Under the pieces are notes generated by a model, which searched no databases, was not told where the DNA came from, and saw nothing but the letters and a program-made list of their open reading frames with translations. Positions 6,756 to 13,694 of a stretch of DNA of 18,716 nt are shown piece after piece (the stretch's first letter is position 1; each line of letters opens with the position of its first letter). The stretch comes from an uncultured Clostridia bacterium (GTDB lineage Bacteria > Bacillota > Clostridia > Lachnospirales > Lachnospiraceae). The stretch covers positions 1-18,716 of the forward strand of contig CAMHMG010000024.1 in the NCBI GenBank assembly GCA_946186175.1, given 5' to 3'. Made by a program: the position numbers and the translations under genes.

Positions 6756-7448
6756 ATGGAAGAAAATATTAAAATTCTTGTTGCTGATGATGCAAAAGAT
6801 ATTCGTGATGTGGTTAAGATAATGCTTGAGTCGGCAGGGTACGAGGTTGTGCTTGCCTTAAATGGCAGGGAAGCTATTGAAAAGTATGATGATTCAATCA
6901 AACTGGTTATACTGGATATTATGATGCCGCATATTAATGGGATAGATGCCTGTGCGAAGATAAGAGAAAATGCTGACGTTCCGATCCTGTTCCTTACAGC
7001 GAAATCAGCAGAGTCAGATATGGTGGAAGGCTTTGAGTCCGGTGGAGATGATTATCTGACCAAACCGTTTTCGTCTACAGAATTATTGTTAAGAGTTAAG
7101 GCCTTGCTCAAAAGACCACATATGAAAGAGTCGGAATCACAAGATAGGTCTAAGGTAATTATTCAGGATATTGTTTTGGATAAGGAGCTTCAGCAGGTTA
7201 TTAGGGATGGCGAGACTATACCGCTAACTGAGATAGAATACAAGATTTTGTTGTTGCTGGCATCTAATAGAAATCATATTTTTACAGCAAAAGAGATATA
7301 TGAGAATGTTTGGAATGAAGCGTTTTTGCCTAATTCTACTAATACTGTAATGGTTCATATAAGAAATATAAGGAAGAAATTAGGCGATACCGGACCGTCA
7401 CCTAAGTATCTGTATAACAGTTGGGGAAGGGGTTACAGGATTGTCTAA
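6756..7448 (+). CDS. OmpR/PhoB-family response regulator (VanR-like)
   Basis: A 230-residue two-domain regulator. The receiver domain spans about 5-120 with the acidic pair Asp 11/12, phospho-acceptor Asp 54 (LVILDIMMP), Thr 81 and Lys 103 (LTKPF). The winged-helix DNA-binding domain spans about 135-230 (LTEIEYKILLLLA, TVMVHIRNIRKKLG, WGRGYRI). All key residues are present. AAAGG at 6744-6748 suits ATG 6756; a GTG at 6753 would add one residue. It overlaps the kinase gene by 8 bases, so the two make a cognate pair. The overall look is of the VanR group, but nothing nearby indicates vancomycin resistance. The targets are unknown. Confidence 0.92.
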   Translation: MEENIKILVADDAKDIRDVVKIMLESAGYEVVLALNGREAIEKYDDSIKLVILDIMMPHINGIDACAKIRENADVPILFLTAKSAESDMVEGFESGGDDYLTKPFSSTELLLRVKALLKRPHMKESESQDRSKVIIQDIVLDKELQQVIRDGETIPLTEIEYKILLLLASNRNHIFTAKEIYENVWNEAFLPNSTNTVMVHIRNIRKKLGDTGPSPKYLYNSWGRGYRIV

Positions 7449-8787
7449 AGTTTTTGAAGCATTTAAGACAAAATTATTATGGAAGATACTTGGTTGTATT
7501 ATATTATCCGGAGCTGTTGCGATAGGTCTTGCCTTTCTGTTTGCAAAGGCAGGCAGTTATTATGTCGATAATACATTTGACAGCCAGGAGGTCAATCGTA
7601 ATTTTCAGCTCAAATATATGGAAGAGCTTCAGCGGTATGTGTATGATAACAAGATTACGACGTCTAATATTTCGTTGCTGGAGGATTGGGCAGAAGACAA
7701 TAACCTGGTATATTTTTCTGTATATCTGAAAAAGAAAATGATCTTTAATTCCGATTACAGTTATGCGAGTGAAGAAGAGATTGAAGAGATTGCAAACGAA
7801 GAAGATACTTCAACTCTTGATTTTGATTATTTTTATAAGCTTGAACTATCTGACGGTACCAGTGTAAGAGTAGATATGTTCTGTTATGATTTCTATAACT
7901 ATGTGTATTATGTGATTGCTTTATCTGTGGTAATAGGAATAATAATATTTATTGTTGTATTTACTAAATTGATCAACAGAAAACTCTTATATATTAAGCA
8001 GTTAGAGCGGGAACTCAGTATACTTGAGGGCGGGAATCTGGAATACCCAATAACCATAAAGGGCGATGATGAGATTGGAAGTCTTGCAAGAGGTATCGAT
8101 CAGATGAGACTCTCTATAATGGAAAACAATGCGAAGGAACAGAAAGCACTTCAAGCCAATAAGAACCTCGTGACAGCGATGTCACATGATTTAAGAACAC
8201 CGCTTACAACACTTACGGGTTACCTTGAAATATTATCCATGGATAATATTAGTGATGATGAGAAGAAGAAACACTATCTTGAGCTTTCAATGAAGAAAAC
8301 GAAAGAAATCCGAGAGCTGTCAGATGAGTTGTTTGAATATTTCCTTGTTTTTGAAGAGGGGCAGAGAAAAATTGATGTTATGCCTGTTCCGGCATACGAA
8401 CTGGTTTCAGATCTTATTGAAAATCAATTCCTTAACTTAGAGGAGGATGGCTATACTGTAATAGGAGATAATAGTGTGGACGAGGATGCAGGTAATTGCC
8501 TGATCAACTCGAAATATATGATAAGAGTGCTTAATAATATTTTATCTAATCTAGGTAAGTATGCAGATAAAGAAAGCCCTATTGAAATCTCATGTAATAT
8601 AGAGGATAATAAATTATATATTCTTATTAAAAATGCTGTCAAAAATAATATTGATCCTCACGAAAGTACCAAAATCGGACTTATAACATGTGAGAGGATT
8701 ATGAAGCTTCATAAAGGGGAATTTGAGGCATCTGAACATGAAGGAGAATTTATTAATAAATTGGTAATACCAATGGAAAAGAGATAG
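7441..8787 (+). CDS. Sensor histidine kinase (VanS-like) with atypical ATP-binding motifs
   Basis: A 448-residue membrane kinase. TM1 lies at about 13-35, an acidic extracytoplasmic sensor domain at 36-150, and TM2 at 153-175. HAMP follows at 178-232, then the dimerisation/phosphorylation helix with His 249 (SHDLRTPL), and a HATPase_c domain with an N box (NNILSNLGKYA, 365-375). The G1 box DxGxG is not visible; IKNAVKNN (396-403) stands in its place. The G2 glycines are reduced to STKIGL (409-414). It may be a reduced kinase subtype, common in Firmicutes, or a weak kinase. The TTG at 7441, preceded by GGAAGGGG, is required because any later ATG would lose TM1. It overlaps the regulator stop, and mtnN follows after 27 bases. 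Confidence 0.88.
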   Translation: MSKVFEAFKTKLLWKILGCIILSGAVAIGLAFLFAKAGSYYVDNTFDSQEVNRNFQLKYMEELQRYVYDNKITTSNISLLEDWAEDNNLVYFSVYLKKKMIFNSDYSYASEEEIEEIANEEDTSTLDFDYFYKLELSDGTSVRVDMFCYDFYNYVYYVIALSVVIGIIIFIVVFTKLINRKLLYIKQLERELSILEGGNLEYPITIKGDDEIGSLARGIDQMRLSIMENNAKEQKALQANKNLVTAMSHDLRTPLTTLTGYLEILSMDNISDDEKKKHYLELSMKKTKEIRELSDELFEYFLVFEEGQRKIDVMPVPAYELVSDLIENQFLNLEEDGYTVIGDNSVDEDAGNCLINSKYMIRVLNNILSNLGKYADKESPIEISCNIEDNKLYILIKNAVKNNIDPHESTKIGLITCERIMKLHKGEFEASEHEGEFINKLVIPMEKR

Positions 8788-8814
8788 AGAAATATAATTA
8801 TAGGAGGATGGAAA

Positions 8815-9507
8815 ATGCTGGGAATTATTGGCGCGATGGATGAAGAGGTCGCTAAGCTGAAGGAACATATGGATGATGTCAATGTTGAGACCATAGCGGC
8901 TATGGACTTCTATGAGGGAAAGCTTAACGGTCATTCGGTGGTTGTTGTAAGATCGGGAATAGGTAAAGTAAATGCGGGGATGTGTGCGCAGATATTGGCA
9001 CTCAAATATAATGTAGATGCCATTATCAATACAGGTATTGCCGGCTCGCTTGATGCAGATATTGATATTGGCGATATTGTGCTTTCGACTGATACATTAG
9101 AACATGATATGGATGCTGTTGCATTTGGCTATCCGGTTGGACAGATTCCGAGAATGGATACTCTGTCATTTACTGCAGATGAGAAACTTCGAAGCATTGC
9201 TAAGGAGGTATGTAACAAAGTTAATCCCGACATTTCTATTTTTGAGGGCAGAATAGTCAGCGGAGATCAATTTGTATCGGATAAGGCTAAGAAGGAATGG
9301 CTTTCATCTACTTTCTCCGGCAGTTGTACAGAGATGGAGGGTGCGGCCATTGGTCATGCGGCTTATCTTAATAAAATACCGTTTCTTATCATAAGAGCGA
9401 TTTCAGACAAGGCAGATGATTCGGCTTCAGTTGATTATCCGACATTTGAGGCAAAGGCAATTGAGCATTCAGTGAAATTATTACTTGGATTATGTGAAAG
9501 ATTATAA
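8815..9507 (+). CDS. mtnN: 5'-methylthioadenosine/S-adenosylhomocysteine nucleosidase
   Basis: A 230-residue cytosolic enzyme that cleaves adenine from S-adenosylhomocysteine, methylthioadenosine and 5'-deoxyadenosine. SAH cleavage gives S-ribosylhomocysteine, the substrate of LuxS. The expected features are present in order: IIGAMDEEV with catalytic Glu 11, GIGKVNAG, NTGIAGSL, FEGRIVSGDQF, TEMEGAAI with the ribose-binding Glu 175, and AISDKADD with catalytic Asp 198. The length is standard. TAGGAGG at 8801-8807 sets the start. It lies 27 bases behind the kinase gene and is probably read through from it, while luxS follows after a 164-base structured gap. Confidence 0.96.
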   Translation: MLGIIGAMDEEVAKLKEHMDDVNVETIAAMDFYEGKLNGHSVVVVRSGIGKVNAGMCAQILALKYNVDAIINTGIAGSLDADIDIGDIVLSTDTLEHDMDAVAFGYPVGQIPRMDTLSFTADEKLRSIAKEVCNKVNPDISIFEGRIVSGDQFVSDKAKKEWLSSTFSGSCTEMEGAAIGHAAYLNKIPFLIIRAISDKADDSASVDYPTFEAKAIEHSVKLLLGLCERL

Positions 9508-9518
9508 CTGTTCAGGTA

Positions 9519-9543
9519 GAATCTCGCATTCACTGCGAGATTC
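9519..9543 (+). other. Perfect hairpin without T-tract after mtnN
   Basis: GAATCTCGC (9519-9527) and GCGAGATTC (9535-9543) form a 9-bp stem with a 7-base loop, 12 bases after the mtnN stop. Neither strand has a T-tract directly after it, so it is more likely an mRNA 3'-end or processing structure, or part of the luxS leader, than a classical terminator. Confidence 0.65.
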
Positions 9544-9641
9544 GTAGAAAAAAGTACATTTTACGGTACGACAGGCATATTGGAATGTGCTTTAGCACCA
9601 TGCCTGTCGCGTATCTATGAAGCATTGGTGAATAGATACGA
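9543..9641 (+). promoter_or_regulatory. Structured leader of luxS containing repeat family B, copy 2
   Basis: Bases 9555-9580 are the second family B repeat copy. Its GACAGGCAT (9570-9578) pairs with ATGCCTGTC (9600-9608), and the GTGCTTTAGCAC hairpin lies between them. A further perfect stem, CGTATCTAT with ATAGATACG, follows (about 9609-9641). The two stems meet at the same CG bases, so they could compete. I recognise no SAM or SAH riboswitch core here. Confidence 0.5.
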
Positions 9642-9671
9642 AAGATTATAAATTAGAAGGAGGAAGATATT

Positions 9672-10196
9672 ATGGATTTAATACCAAGCTTTTCTGTTGA
9701 CCATACAGCTATTATCCCGGGAATATTCATCAGCCGTCAGGATAGAGTTGATAATGGGATAATTACTACTTATGATATAAGGGTGACAAGACCGAATAGG
9801 GAACCGGCAATTGATGTTGCGGCAATGCATTCGCTCGAACATTTAATAGCAACTTTCCTTAGAAATGACCCTGACTGGAAGGAAGATATTATATACTGGG
9901 GGCCTATGGGCTGTCTTACCGGTTTTTATCTTATACTTAAAGGCAACCGTTCTCCTAAGGATATATATGAATTGATACTTAACGCATTCAAGTCAGTACA
10001 GAGTGCAAAAGATGTTCCCGGAGCATTACCTGAGAATTGTGGCAATTATCTCATGCATAATCTTGAAATGGCAAAATGGTATGCTAAGAGATTTGAAGAT
10101 TATCTTGAGGATAATGCTGATAATTCATTGATCTTTGAATACCCGAAAACTGAAAGACTTGTAACGGATGACGGACAGAAGTTCTTTGACTCTTGA
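9672..10196 (+). CDS. luxS: S-ribosylhomocysteine lyase LuxS
   Basis: A 174-residue cytosolic metalloenzyme converting S-ribosylhomocysteine to homocysteine and DPD, the precursor of autoinducer 2. The metal-binding HSLEH (53-57), the catalytic Cys 81 in GPMGCLTGFY and the metal-ligand Cys 123 in ENCGNYLMHN are all present. The C-terminus runs some 15 residues past the usual LuxS length, ending in a hydrophilic tail. A strong GGAGGA ribosome binding site lies just upstream. With mtnN directly upstream it completes the two-step SAH recycling route. A structured leader separates the two genes. No AI-2 receptor or transporter is in the window. Confidence 0.97.
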   Translation: MDLIPSFSVDHTAIIPGIFISRQDRVDNGIITTYDIRVTRPNREPAIDVAAMHSLEHLIATFLRNDPDWKEDIIYWGPMGCLTGFYLILKGNRSPKDIYELILNAFKSVQSAKDVPGALPENCGNYLMHNLEMAKWYAKRFEDYLEDNADNSLIFEYPKTERLVTDDGQKFFDS

Positions 10197-10199
10197 TAA

Positions 10200-10245
10200 A
10201 CTCATCGGCGATCTTCAAACCTGATTCGTTAACTTTTAAAATAAA
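10200..10245 (+). repeat. Divergent repeat module A', copy 1
   Basis: It matches 17016-17061 at 34 of 46 positions without gaps, including ACTCATC and TGATTCGTT. It begins 3 bases after the luxS stop. The partner copy lies in the same intergenic block as repeat A copy 2. Confidence 0.65.
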
Positions 10246-10276
10246 TTAGGGACGAATATTCAAAATAATAGCTAAT

Positions 10277-10293
10277 TGTTACAAAAGTGTTAC
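10277..10293 (+). promoter_or_regulatory. WalR (YycF)-type box upstream of the NlpC/P60 gene
   Basis: TGTTAC (10277-10282), five bases, TGTTAC (10288-10293). This is an exact match to the WalR consensus TGTWAH-N5-TGTWAH known from B. subtilis and S. aureus. It lies 18 bases upstream of a plausible -35 element and ahead of a cell-wall hydrolase, the classic WalR target class. Confidence 0.6.
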
Positions 10294-10311
10294 AATTTAT
10301 TAAAAAAGGGG

Positions 10312-10339
10312 TTGCATTATTCTTAAATTATGTTAAAAT
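10312..10339 (+). promoter_or_regulatory. Sigma-A-type promoter of the NlpC/P60 gene
   Basis: TTGCAT (10312-10317), 16 bases, TAAAAT (10334-10339). It lies about 40 bases before the chosen start codon and just downstream of the WalR-type box. Confidence 0.6.
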
Positions 10340-10379
10340 GAAAGACATGATTAAGAAAAGAGAAAGGTACTTATACGAT

Positions 10380-11225
10380 ATGAAACGCAGAGTATTATTT
10401 TTGACCCTGTTAATGATGTTTGGTTTTGTTTTTACATTTACATTAAGAACTAATGCGGCTACAGCTAAGCCGAAACTTAATAAAAGCAGGCTTGTTTTGG
10501 AAATGGACACAGAGGAACGTTTGCAGATTTTGAATCGTGATTCTGCAATTGACGCAGAGGGATTAGCAACAGCTGATGATCCTAATGAGATTGAGATCGA
10601 TCCGTCAATCAAATGGACAAGTTCTAACAAGAAGGTTGTGAAGGTTGATGAGGCAGGTGTTCTTACACCGGTTTCTGTAGGAAGTGCTAATGTTACAGCT
10701 AAGGCTGATGGAAAGAGATATACATGTAAGGTTACGGTTATAGATTATACCGGAATGACTGAGGAGCAGAAGGAAGTTGTAAGTTACGCATTACAGTTTG
10801 TTGGCAATCCATATCGCTATGGCGGTATTAGCTTGACAAAGGGTGCTGATTGTTCCGGATTTACACATTCTGTATATAAGAAGTTTGGATATAAACTTTT
10901 CCATAATGCATATCAGCAGATGGTTGACACTAAGAGTGTTAAGATGAAGAATATTCAGCCCGGAGATTTGATTTTCTATGGAAGCAGTAAGAGTAGCTGC
11001 TCACATGTTGCTTTATATATAGGTAGTGGTAAGGTAGTTCATGCTTCTACTGAGACTACAGGAATCGTAATTTCTAATTATAAGTATAGAAAGTATTGTG
11101 GAGTTGGACGAGTGCTTAAGAAGAGTACAGTTACTGATCCTAACACAACTAATCCGGATGTAACAGATCCTATAGTACCACAGAATACAGATGCTGTAAC
11201 AAGATATGCAGTTTCTGCTAAGTAG
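10380..11225 (+). CDS. Secreted Big_2 plus NlpC/P60 cell-wall peptidase
   Basis: A 281-residue exported hydrolase. A signal peptide (about 1-27, ending TNAAT) is followed by a bacterial Ig-like Big_2 domain (about 30-121; IKWTSSNKKVVKVDEAGVLT and GSANVTAK). An NlpC/P60 domain spans about 127-256 with catalytic Cys 158 (GADCSGF), His 209 (SHVALYIG) and third polar residue His 221. A Thr/Asn/Pro-rich tail ends the protein. Such enzymes cut gamma-D-Glu-diamino acid bonds in peptidoglycan stem peptides. ATG 10380 follows GAAAGG (10362-10367) and gives a clean signal peptide. The in-frame GTG at 10287 would place the start upstream of the promoter and inside the WalR-type box, so I rejected it. 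It is probably controlled by a WalRK-type system encoded elsewhere. Confidence 0.92.
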   Translation: MKRRVLFLTLLMMFGFVFTFTLRTNAATAKPKLNKSRLVLEMDTEERLQILNRDSAIDAEGLATADDPNEIEIDPSIKWTSSNKKVVKVDEAGVLTPVSVGSANVTAKADGKRYTCKVTVIDYTGMTEEQKEVVSYALQFVGNPYRYGGISLTKGADCSGFTHSVYKKFGYKLFHNAYQQMVDTKSVKMKNIQPGDLIFYGSSKSSCSHVALYIGSGKVVHASTETTGIVISNYKYRKYCGVGRVLKKSTVTDPNTTNPDVTDPIVPQNTDAVTRYAVSAK

Positions 11226-11246
11226 AAGATGTTTAACAAAGATAAT

Positions 11247-11284
11247 AATAGACGGTGGTTTAGAGATAGCCACCGTCTATTTTA
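11247..11284. terminator. Terminator between convergent genes, overlapping the SDR 3' coding end
   Basis: AATAGACGGTGG (11247-11258) and CCACCGTCTATT (11270-11281) form a perfect 12-bp stem followed by TTTAATTATTT. The stop codon of the minus-strand SDR gene lies in the loop, so one stem arm encodes the conserved terminal DGG. Confidence 0.88.
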
Positions 11285-11988
11285 ATTATTTCGCCAGTGA
11301 GGTAAGCCGGAGATTTATATAGTAGATAAACTAAATCAGCAATTTCTTCGGGAGAAGCCATTCGGCCTATCGGAATATCATTACATATATTTTCAATTTC
11401 ATCATTTGAGAAACAGGCGTTCATTTGTGTATTGACTGTTCCGCAGGCTATAGCGTTTACGGAAATATTGCTGGGGGCCAGTTCTTTTGCTAATGCCTGA
11501 GTGAAGGAGTTGATTCCTCCCTTAGATGCACTGTAAGCAACTTCACAGGAGGCTCCACTTAGACCCCACATGGATGAAATGTTGATGATATGGCCGGATT
11601 TTTCTTTCACCATGTATGGAACTGCGAGGTTACAGCAATTAAAAACAGAAGTAAGATTTGTATTGATTACATTATTCCAGTCTTCTATAGACATGTCAGT
11701 TAGTAATCCTACATAGGATATACCTGCATTGTTTACTATAAGGTCAATCCTTTTATATCTGTCGATTATGTCAGTTATCATTGATTTTACAAAATCATGA
11801 TCTTTAATGTCACCTGTGTATGCGACACCTTCTGCACCCAAATTTTCTATTTCACTTTTAACATTAAGTAAGTCCTGTCTGTTATGATAAGAATTAATAA
11901 CTATGTGATCAAAATGATTGGCAAGCTTTAGTGCGATTGATTTGCCTATTCCTCTTGAAGCTCCGGTTATAAGAGCGGTTGTTTTCAT
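11260..11988 (-). CDS. Short-chain dehydrogenase/reductase (FabG-like)
   Basis: A 242-residue NAD(P)-dependent oxidoreductase of the classical SDR family. The cofactor glycine motif TGASRGIG is at 8-15, NNAG at 86-89, catalytic Ser 139 in NISSMWG, and the Tyr 152-Lys 156 pair in AYSASKGG. The C-terminal TGEIIKIDGGY is typical of 3-oxoacyl-ACP reductases. It stands alone on its strand without other fatty-acid genes, so it could be a FabG paralogue or a sugar/alcohol dehydrogenase. The ribosome binding site AAAGGAG lies on the minus strand (complement near 11996-12003). A weak minus-strand promoter candidate lies inside the inverted-repeat segment upstream. Confidence 0.88.
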   Translation of the reverse strand: MKTTALITGASRGIGKSIALKLANHFDHIVINSYHNRQDLLNVKSEIENLGAEGVAYTGDIKDHDFVKSMITDIIDRYKRIDLIVNNAGISYVGLLTDMSIEDWNNVINTNLTSVFNCCNLAVPYMVKEKSGHIINISSMWGLSGASCEVAYSASKGGINSFTQALAKELAPSNISVNAIACGTVNTQMNACFSNDEIENICNDIPIGRMASPEEIADLVYLLYKSPAYLTGEIIKIDGGYL

Positions 11989-12020
11989 TATAACATCTCC
12001 TTTTATACATATACTGATTC

Positions 12021-12109
12021 AGGTAATTGCGAAACTTAAGTTTTTCTTCTTTTGCTCTGTACAATATGTACAAAGCATAACATAACAAATATGAGTTTCG
12101 CAATTACCT
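12021..12109. repeat. 16-bp perfect inverted repeat flanking a 57-base segment
   Basis: AGGTAATTGCGAAACT (12021-12036) and its exact reverse complement (12094-12109) bracket 57 bases between two divergent genes. Inside are the palindrome AAACTTAAGTTT (12032-12043, overlapping the left arm), the dyad TGTACA-ata-TGTACA near 12058-12072, and on the minus strand a weak promoter, TTGTTA (complement 12083-12088), 16 bases, TATTGT (complement 12061-12066). Neither neighbouring transcript should include both arms, so the symmetry probably acts at the DNA level. Confidence 0.85.
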
Positions 12110-12176
12110 TATATAAGTATCAGATATTTATATACGAACATTAATAATAGTCAATTTTAAGTATATAACGAAAAGG

Positions 12177-12205
12177 TTGAAAAGAAAAGACAACAATGAT
12201 ATAAT
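12177..12205 (+). promoter_or_regulatory. Consensus sigma-A promoter for the LytR_C gene
   Basis: TTGAAA (12177-12182), exactly 17 bases, TATAAT (12200-12205). It lies about 54 bases before the start codon and is the best promoter match in this region. Confidence 0.85.
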
Positions 12206-12258
12206 ATGTAAGATTGTTTAGAAATAATATAAGCTTAATGATTACAGGAGGCAGGATA

Positions 12259-12861
12259 ATGGATAAGAAAACAATGCTGAAACTGTTTGGAGAGGAGTTT
12301 TTACGATCTTTGGTCGTATTGATGGCGATTTTAATAGTAGGGTTTTGTGCATTTTTTGTTATTAAGGTGAGAAGTGATAAGAAGAATGTTGCAGAGAATA
12401 ATACTGAGCAGGCAACTACACTTAGTGACGAAGAACTTCAGGCAATGCTTAGTGAGGAAGACACAGAAGCTTCTGAAGAGGATACGGAAGAGGTCACAAC
12501 AGAAGAAGTGACTACAGAGGAAGTTACGACTGAAGAGCCTACAACAGAGGAACAGGATATTCCTTCAACCGATAAGAAGATTCTTGTACTCAATAGCACC
12601 AAGACTAACGGTTTGGCTTCAAAATGGATGAATAAGCTTACGGGTGAAGGTTTTTCTAATGTATCTAAGGGTAATTATAGTTTATCCAGAGAAGCACAGA
12701 CGAAAATATATGTTCCGGAAGAAGGTATGGGTAAGGATTTGTTGCCATATTTTAGTGATGCAGTTATAGAGGTTGGTACTTTGGATTCCGGAATAGATGT
12801 TTCTACAAGTGGTGTTGAGATATTTATTGTTATCGGATCTAATGATGTTACTGTACAGTGA
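12259..12861 (+). CDS. Membrane-anchored LytR_C-domain protein
   Basis: A 200-residue protein. One membrane segment lies at about 14-36 after a short cytoplasmic start. An acidic low-complexity linker (about 45-110) includes EEVTTEEVTTEEVTTEE. The C-terminal LytR_C-like domain (about 112-198) begins KKILVLNSTKTNGLASKWMN and ends around IFIVIGSND. LytR_C domains usually sit at the end of LytR-CpsA-Psr wall-polymer ligases; here the catalytic LCP domain is absent and the domain stands alone outside the membrane. AGGAGG at 12246-12251 selects ATG 12259. The next gene starts 15 bases after the stop, implying one operon and a wall-glycopolymer theme. The function itself is unknown. Confidence 0.78.
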   Translation: MDKKTMLKLFGEEFLRSLVVLMAILIVGFCAFFVIKVRSDKKNVAENNTEQATTLSDEELQAMLSEEDTEASEEDTEEVTTEEVTTEEVTTEEPTTEEQDIPSTDKKILVLNSTKTNGLASKWMNKLTGEGFSNVSKGNYSLSREAQTKIYVPEEGMGKDLLPYFSDAVIEVGTLDSGIDVSTSGVEIFIVIGSNDVTVQ

Positions 12862-12876
12862 TTTGGGGATGTTACG

Positions 12877-13596
12877 ATGCAGGATAGAGTACGTTTGCTT
12901 GGAATTGCGGTCAACACCGCATCTACAAACGCTGCGAGTGATGCGGCCATAGGTTATTTAGAGGAAGAAAGCTGTAGATTCGTCTATCTCGTTAATAGTG
13001 AAACATTGATCATTCTTCAGAATAATTCTGAAGAGGAGAATGTTTTAGAAGATTGTGATATGATATTGCCCGGAACTTTAAGCGTTAATTCGAGCGTAGA
13101 TGAAGTGTTGGGTTATAAGCGTGATCCGTTTTTTCTGGAATCGTATTTTGATAGGATATTTGATTATGCTGTTGAAAATGGATGTGAGATTCAGCTTATT
13201 GCCGGCAGTGAAGAACAATATACTTCTGTGCAGGACAGTATTCATGAAAAGTGGTCATATCTGACTTTGTCGGGGACATATCTTACAGAGAAGGATTCTT
13301 CGTATGAGCACATTGTAAATGAGATTAATTCTATTGCTCCGGATATTTTGATATTGGCATTAAATGAAAATATGCAGTTGAAGCTTCTTGAAAATTATCG
13401 CAATCAAATGAATGCGGGTATGATTCTTTTCACAGGAAATACTTTGTACAACAAAGCTGTGTCAGAGGCAAAGGTTCCTGAATCAATAGAAAAACTTAAG
13501 ATTGAGAATATATACAAATGGTTTCATAAGGATAAGAGCGGAAAGAGCCTGTTTAACAACATTAAGATGAAACTAAGAATTAAGAGAGATAAGTAG
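12877..13596 (+). CDS. Degenerate WecG/TagA/CpsF-like (GT26) protein
   Basis: A 239-residue soluble protein. From about residue 90 it follows the WecG/TagA/CpsF pattern: YFDRIFDYAVENGCEIQLIAG, then HEKWSYLTLSGTY, then IVNEINSIAPDILILAL, then MILFTGNTLYNKAV, then a C-terminal EKLKIENIYKWFHK resembling the family's LGLEWLYRL end. The segment where active enzymes have G-x-P-x-QE-x-W reads NENMQLKLLENY, so the usual conserved residues are missing, and the first 80 residues are poorly conserved. It may be a diverged or inactive relative of N-acetylmannosamine transferases of wall teichoic acid synthesis. The basic tail, LRIKRDK, could touch the membrane. GGGGA at 12865-12869 is a modest ribosome binding site. 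It is cotranscribed with the LytR_C gene and followed by a long terminator. Confidence 0.6.
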   Translation: MQDRVRLLGIAVNTASTNAASDAAIGYLEEESCRFVYLVNSETLIILQNNSEEENVLEDCDMILPGTLSVNSSVDEVLGYKRDPFFLESYFDRIFDYAVENGCEIQLIAGSEEQYTSVQDSIHEKWSYLTLSGTYLTEKDSSYEHIVNEINSIAPDILILALNENMQLKLLENYRNQMNAGMILFTGNTLYNKAVSEAKVPESIEKLKIENIYKWFHKDKSGKSLFNNIKMKLRIKRDK

Positions 13597-13609
13597 TCAT
13601 TATAACGAA

Positions 13610-13694
13610 AATCATCCGGTTTATATTGTCACAGTTGCACAATGACAAATTGTCATTAGTGTAATTGCACTAAATGAGCCGAATGATTTTTTTT
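13610..13694 (+). terminator. Long hairpin terminator after the TagA-like gene
   Basis: An outer stem, AATCATCCGGT (13610-13620) with GCCGAATGATT (13678-13688; one mismatch, one G-T), encloses an inner stem, 13635-13648 with 13650-13664. The inner stem is centred on the perfect palindrome ATGACAAATTGTCAT. Eight T follow (13687-13694). The structure is far larger than a normal terminator. Confidence 0.85.

Noticed and set aside
6753..8787. Vancomycin-resistance locus suggested by the VanRS-like pair
   Set aside because: No vanH, vanA/B ligase, vanX or vanY-like gene is nearby; VanRS similarity is shared by many general two-component systems.
9543..9671. SAM or SAH riboswitch before luxS
   Set aside because: No SAM-I type core or SAH aptamer motif was seen; the hairpins are simple and one arm is a dispersed repeat.
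10287..11225. Longer NlpC/P60 gene starting at GTG 10287
   Set aside because: That start lies inside the WalR-type box and upstream of the promoter, and would bury the signal peptide behind 31 extra residues.
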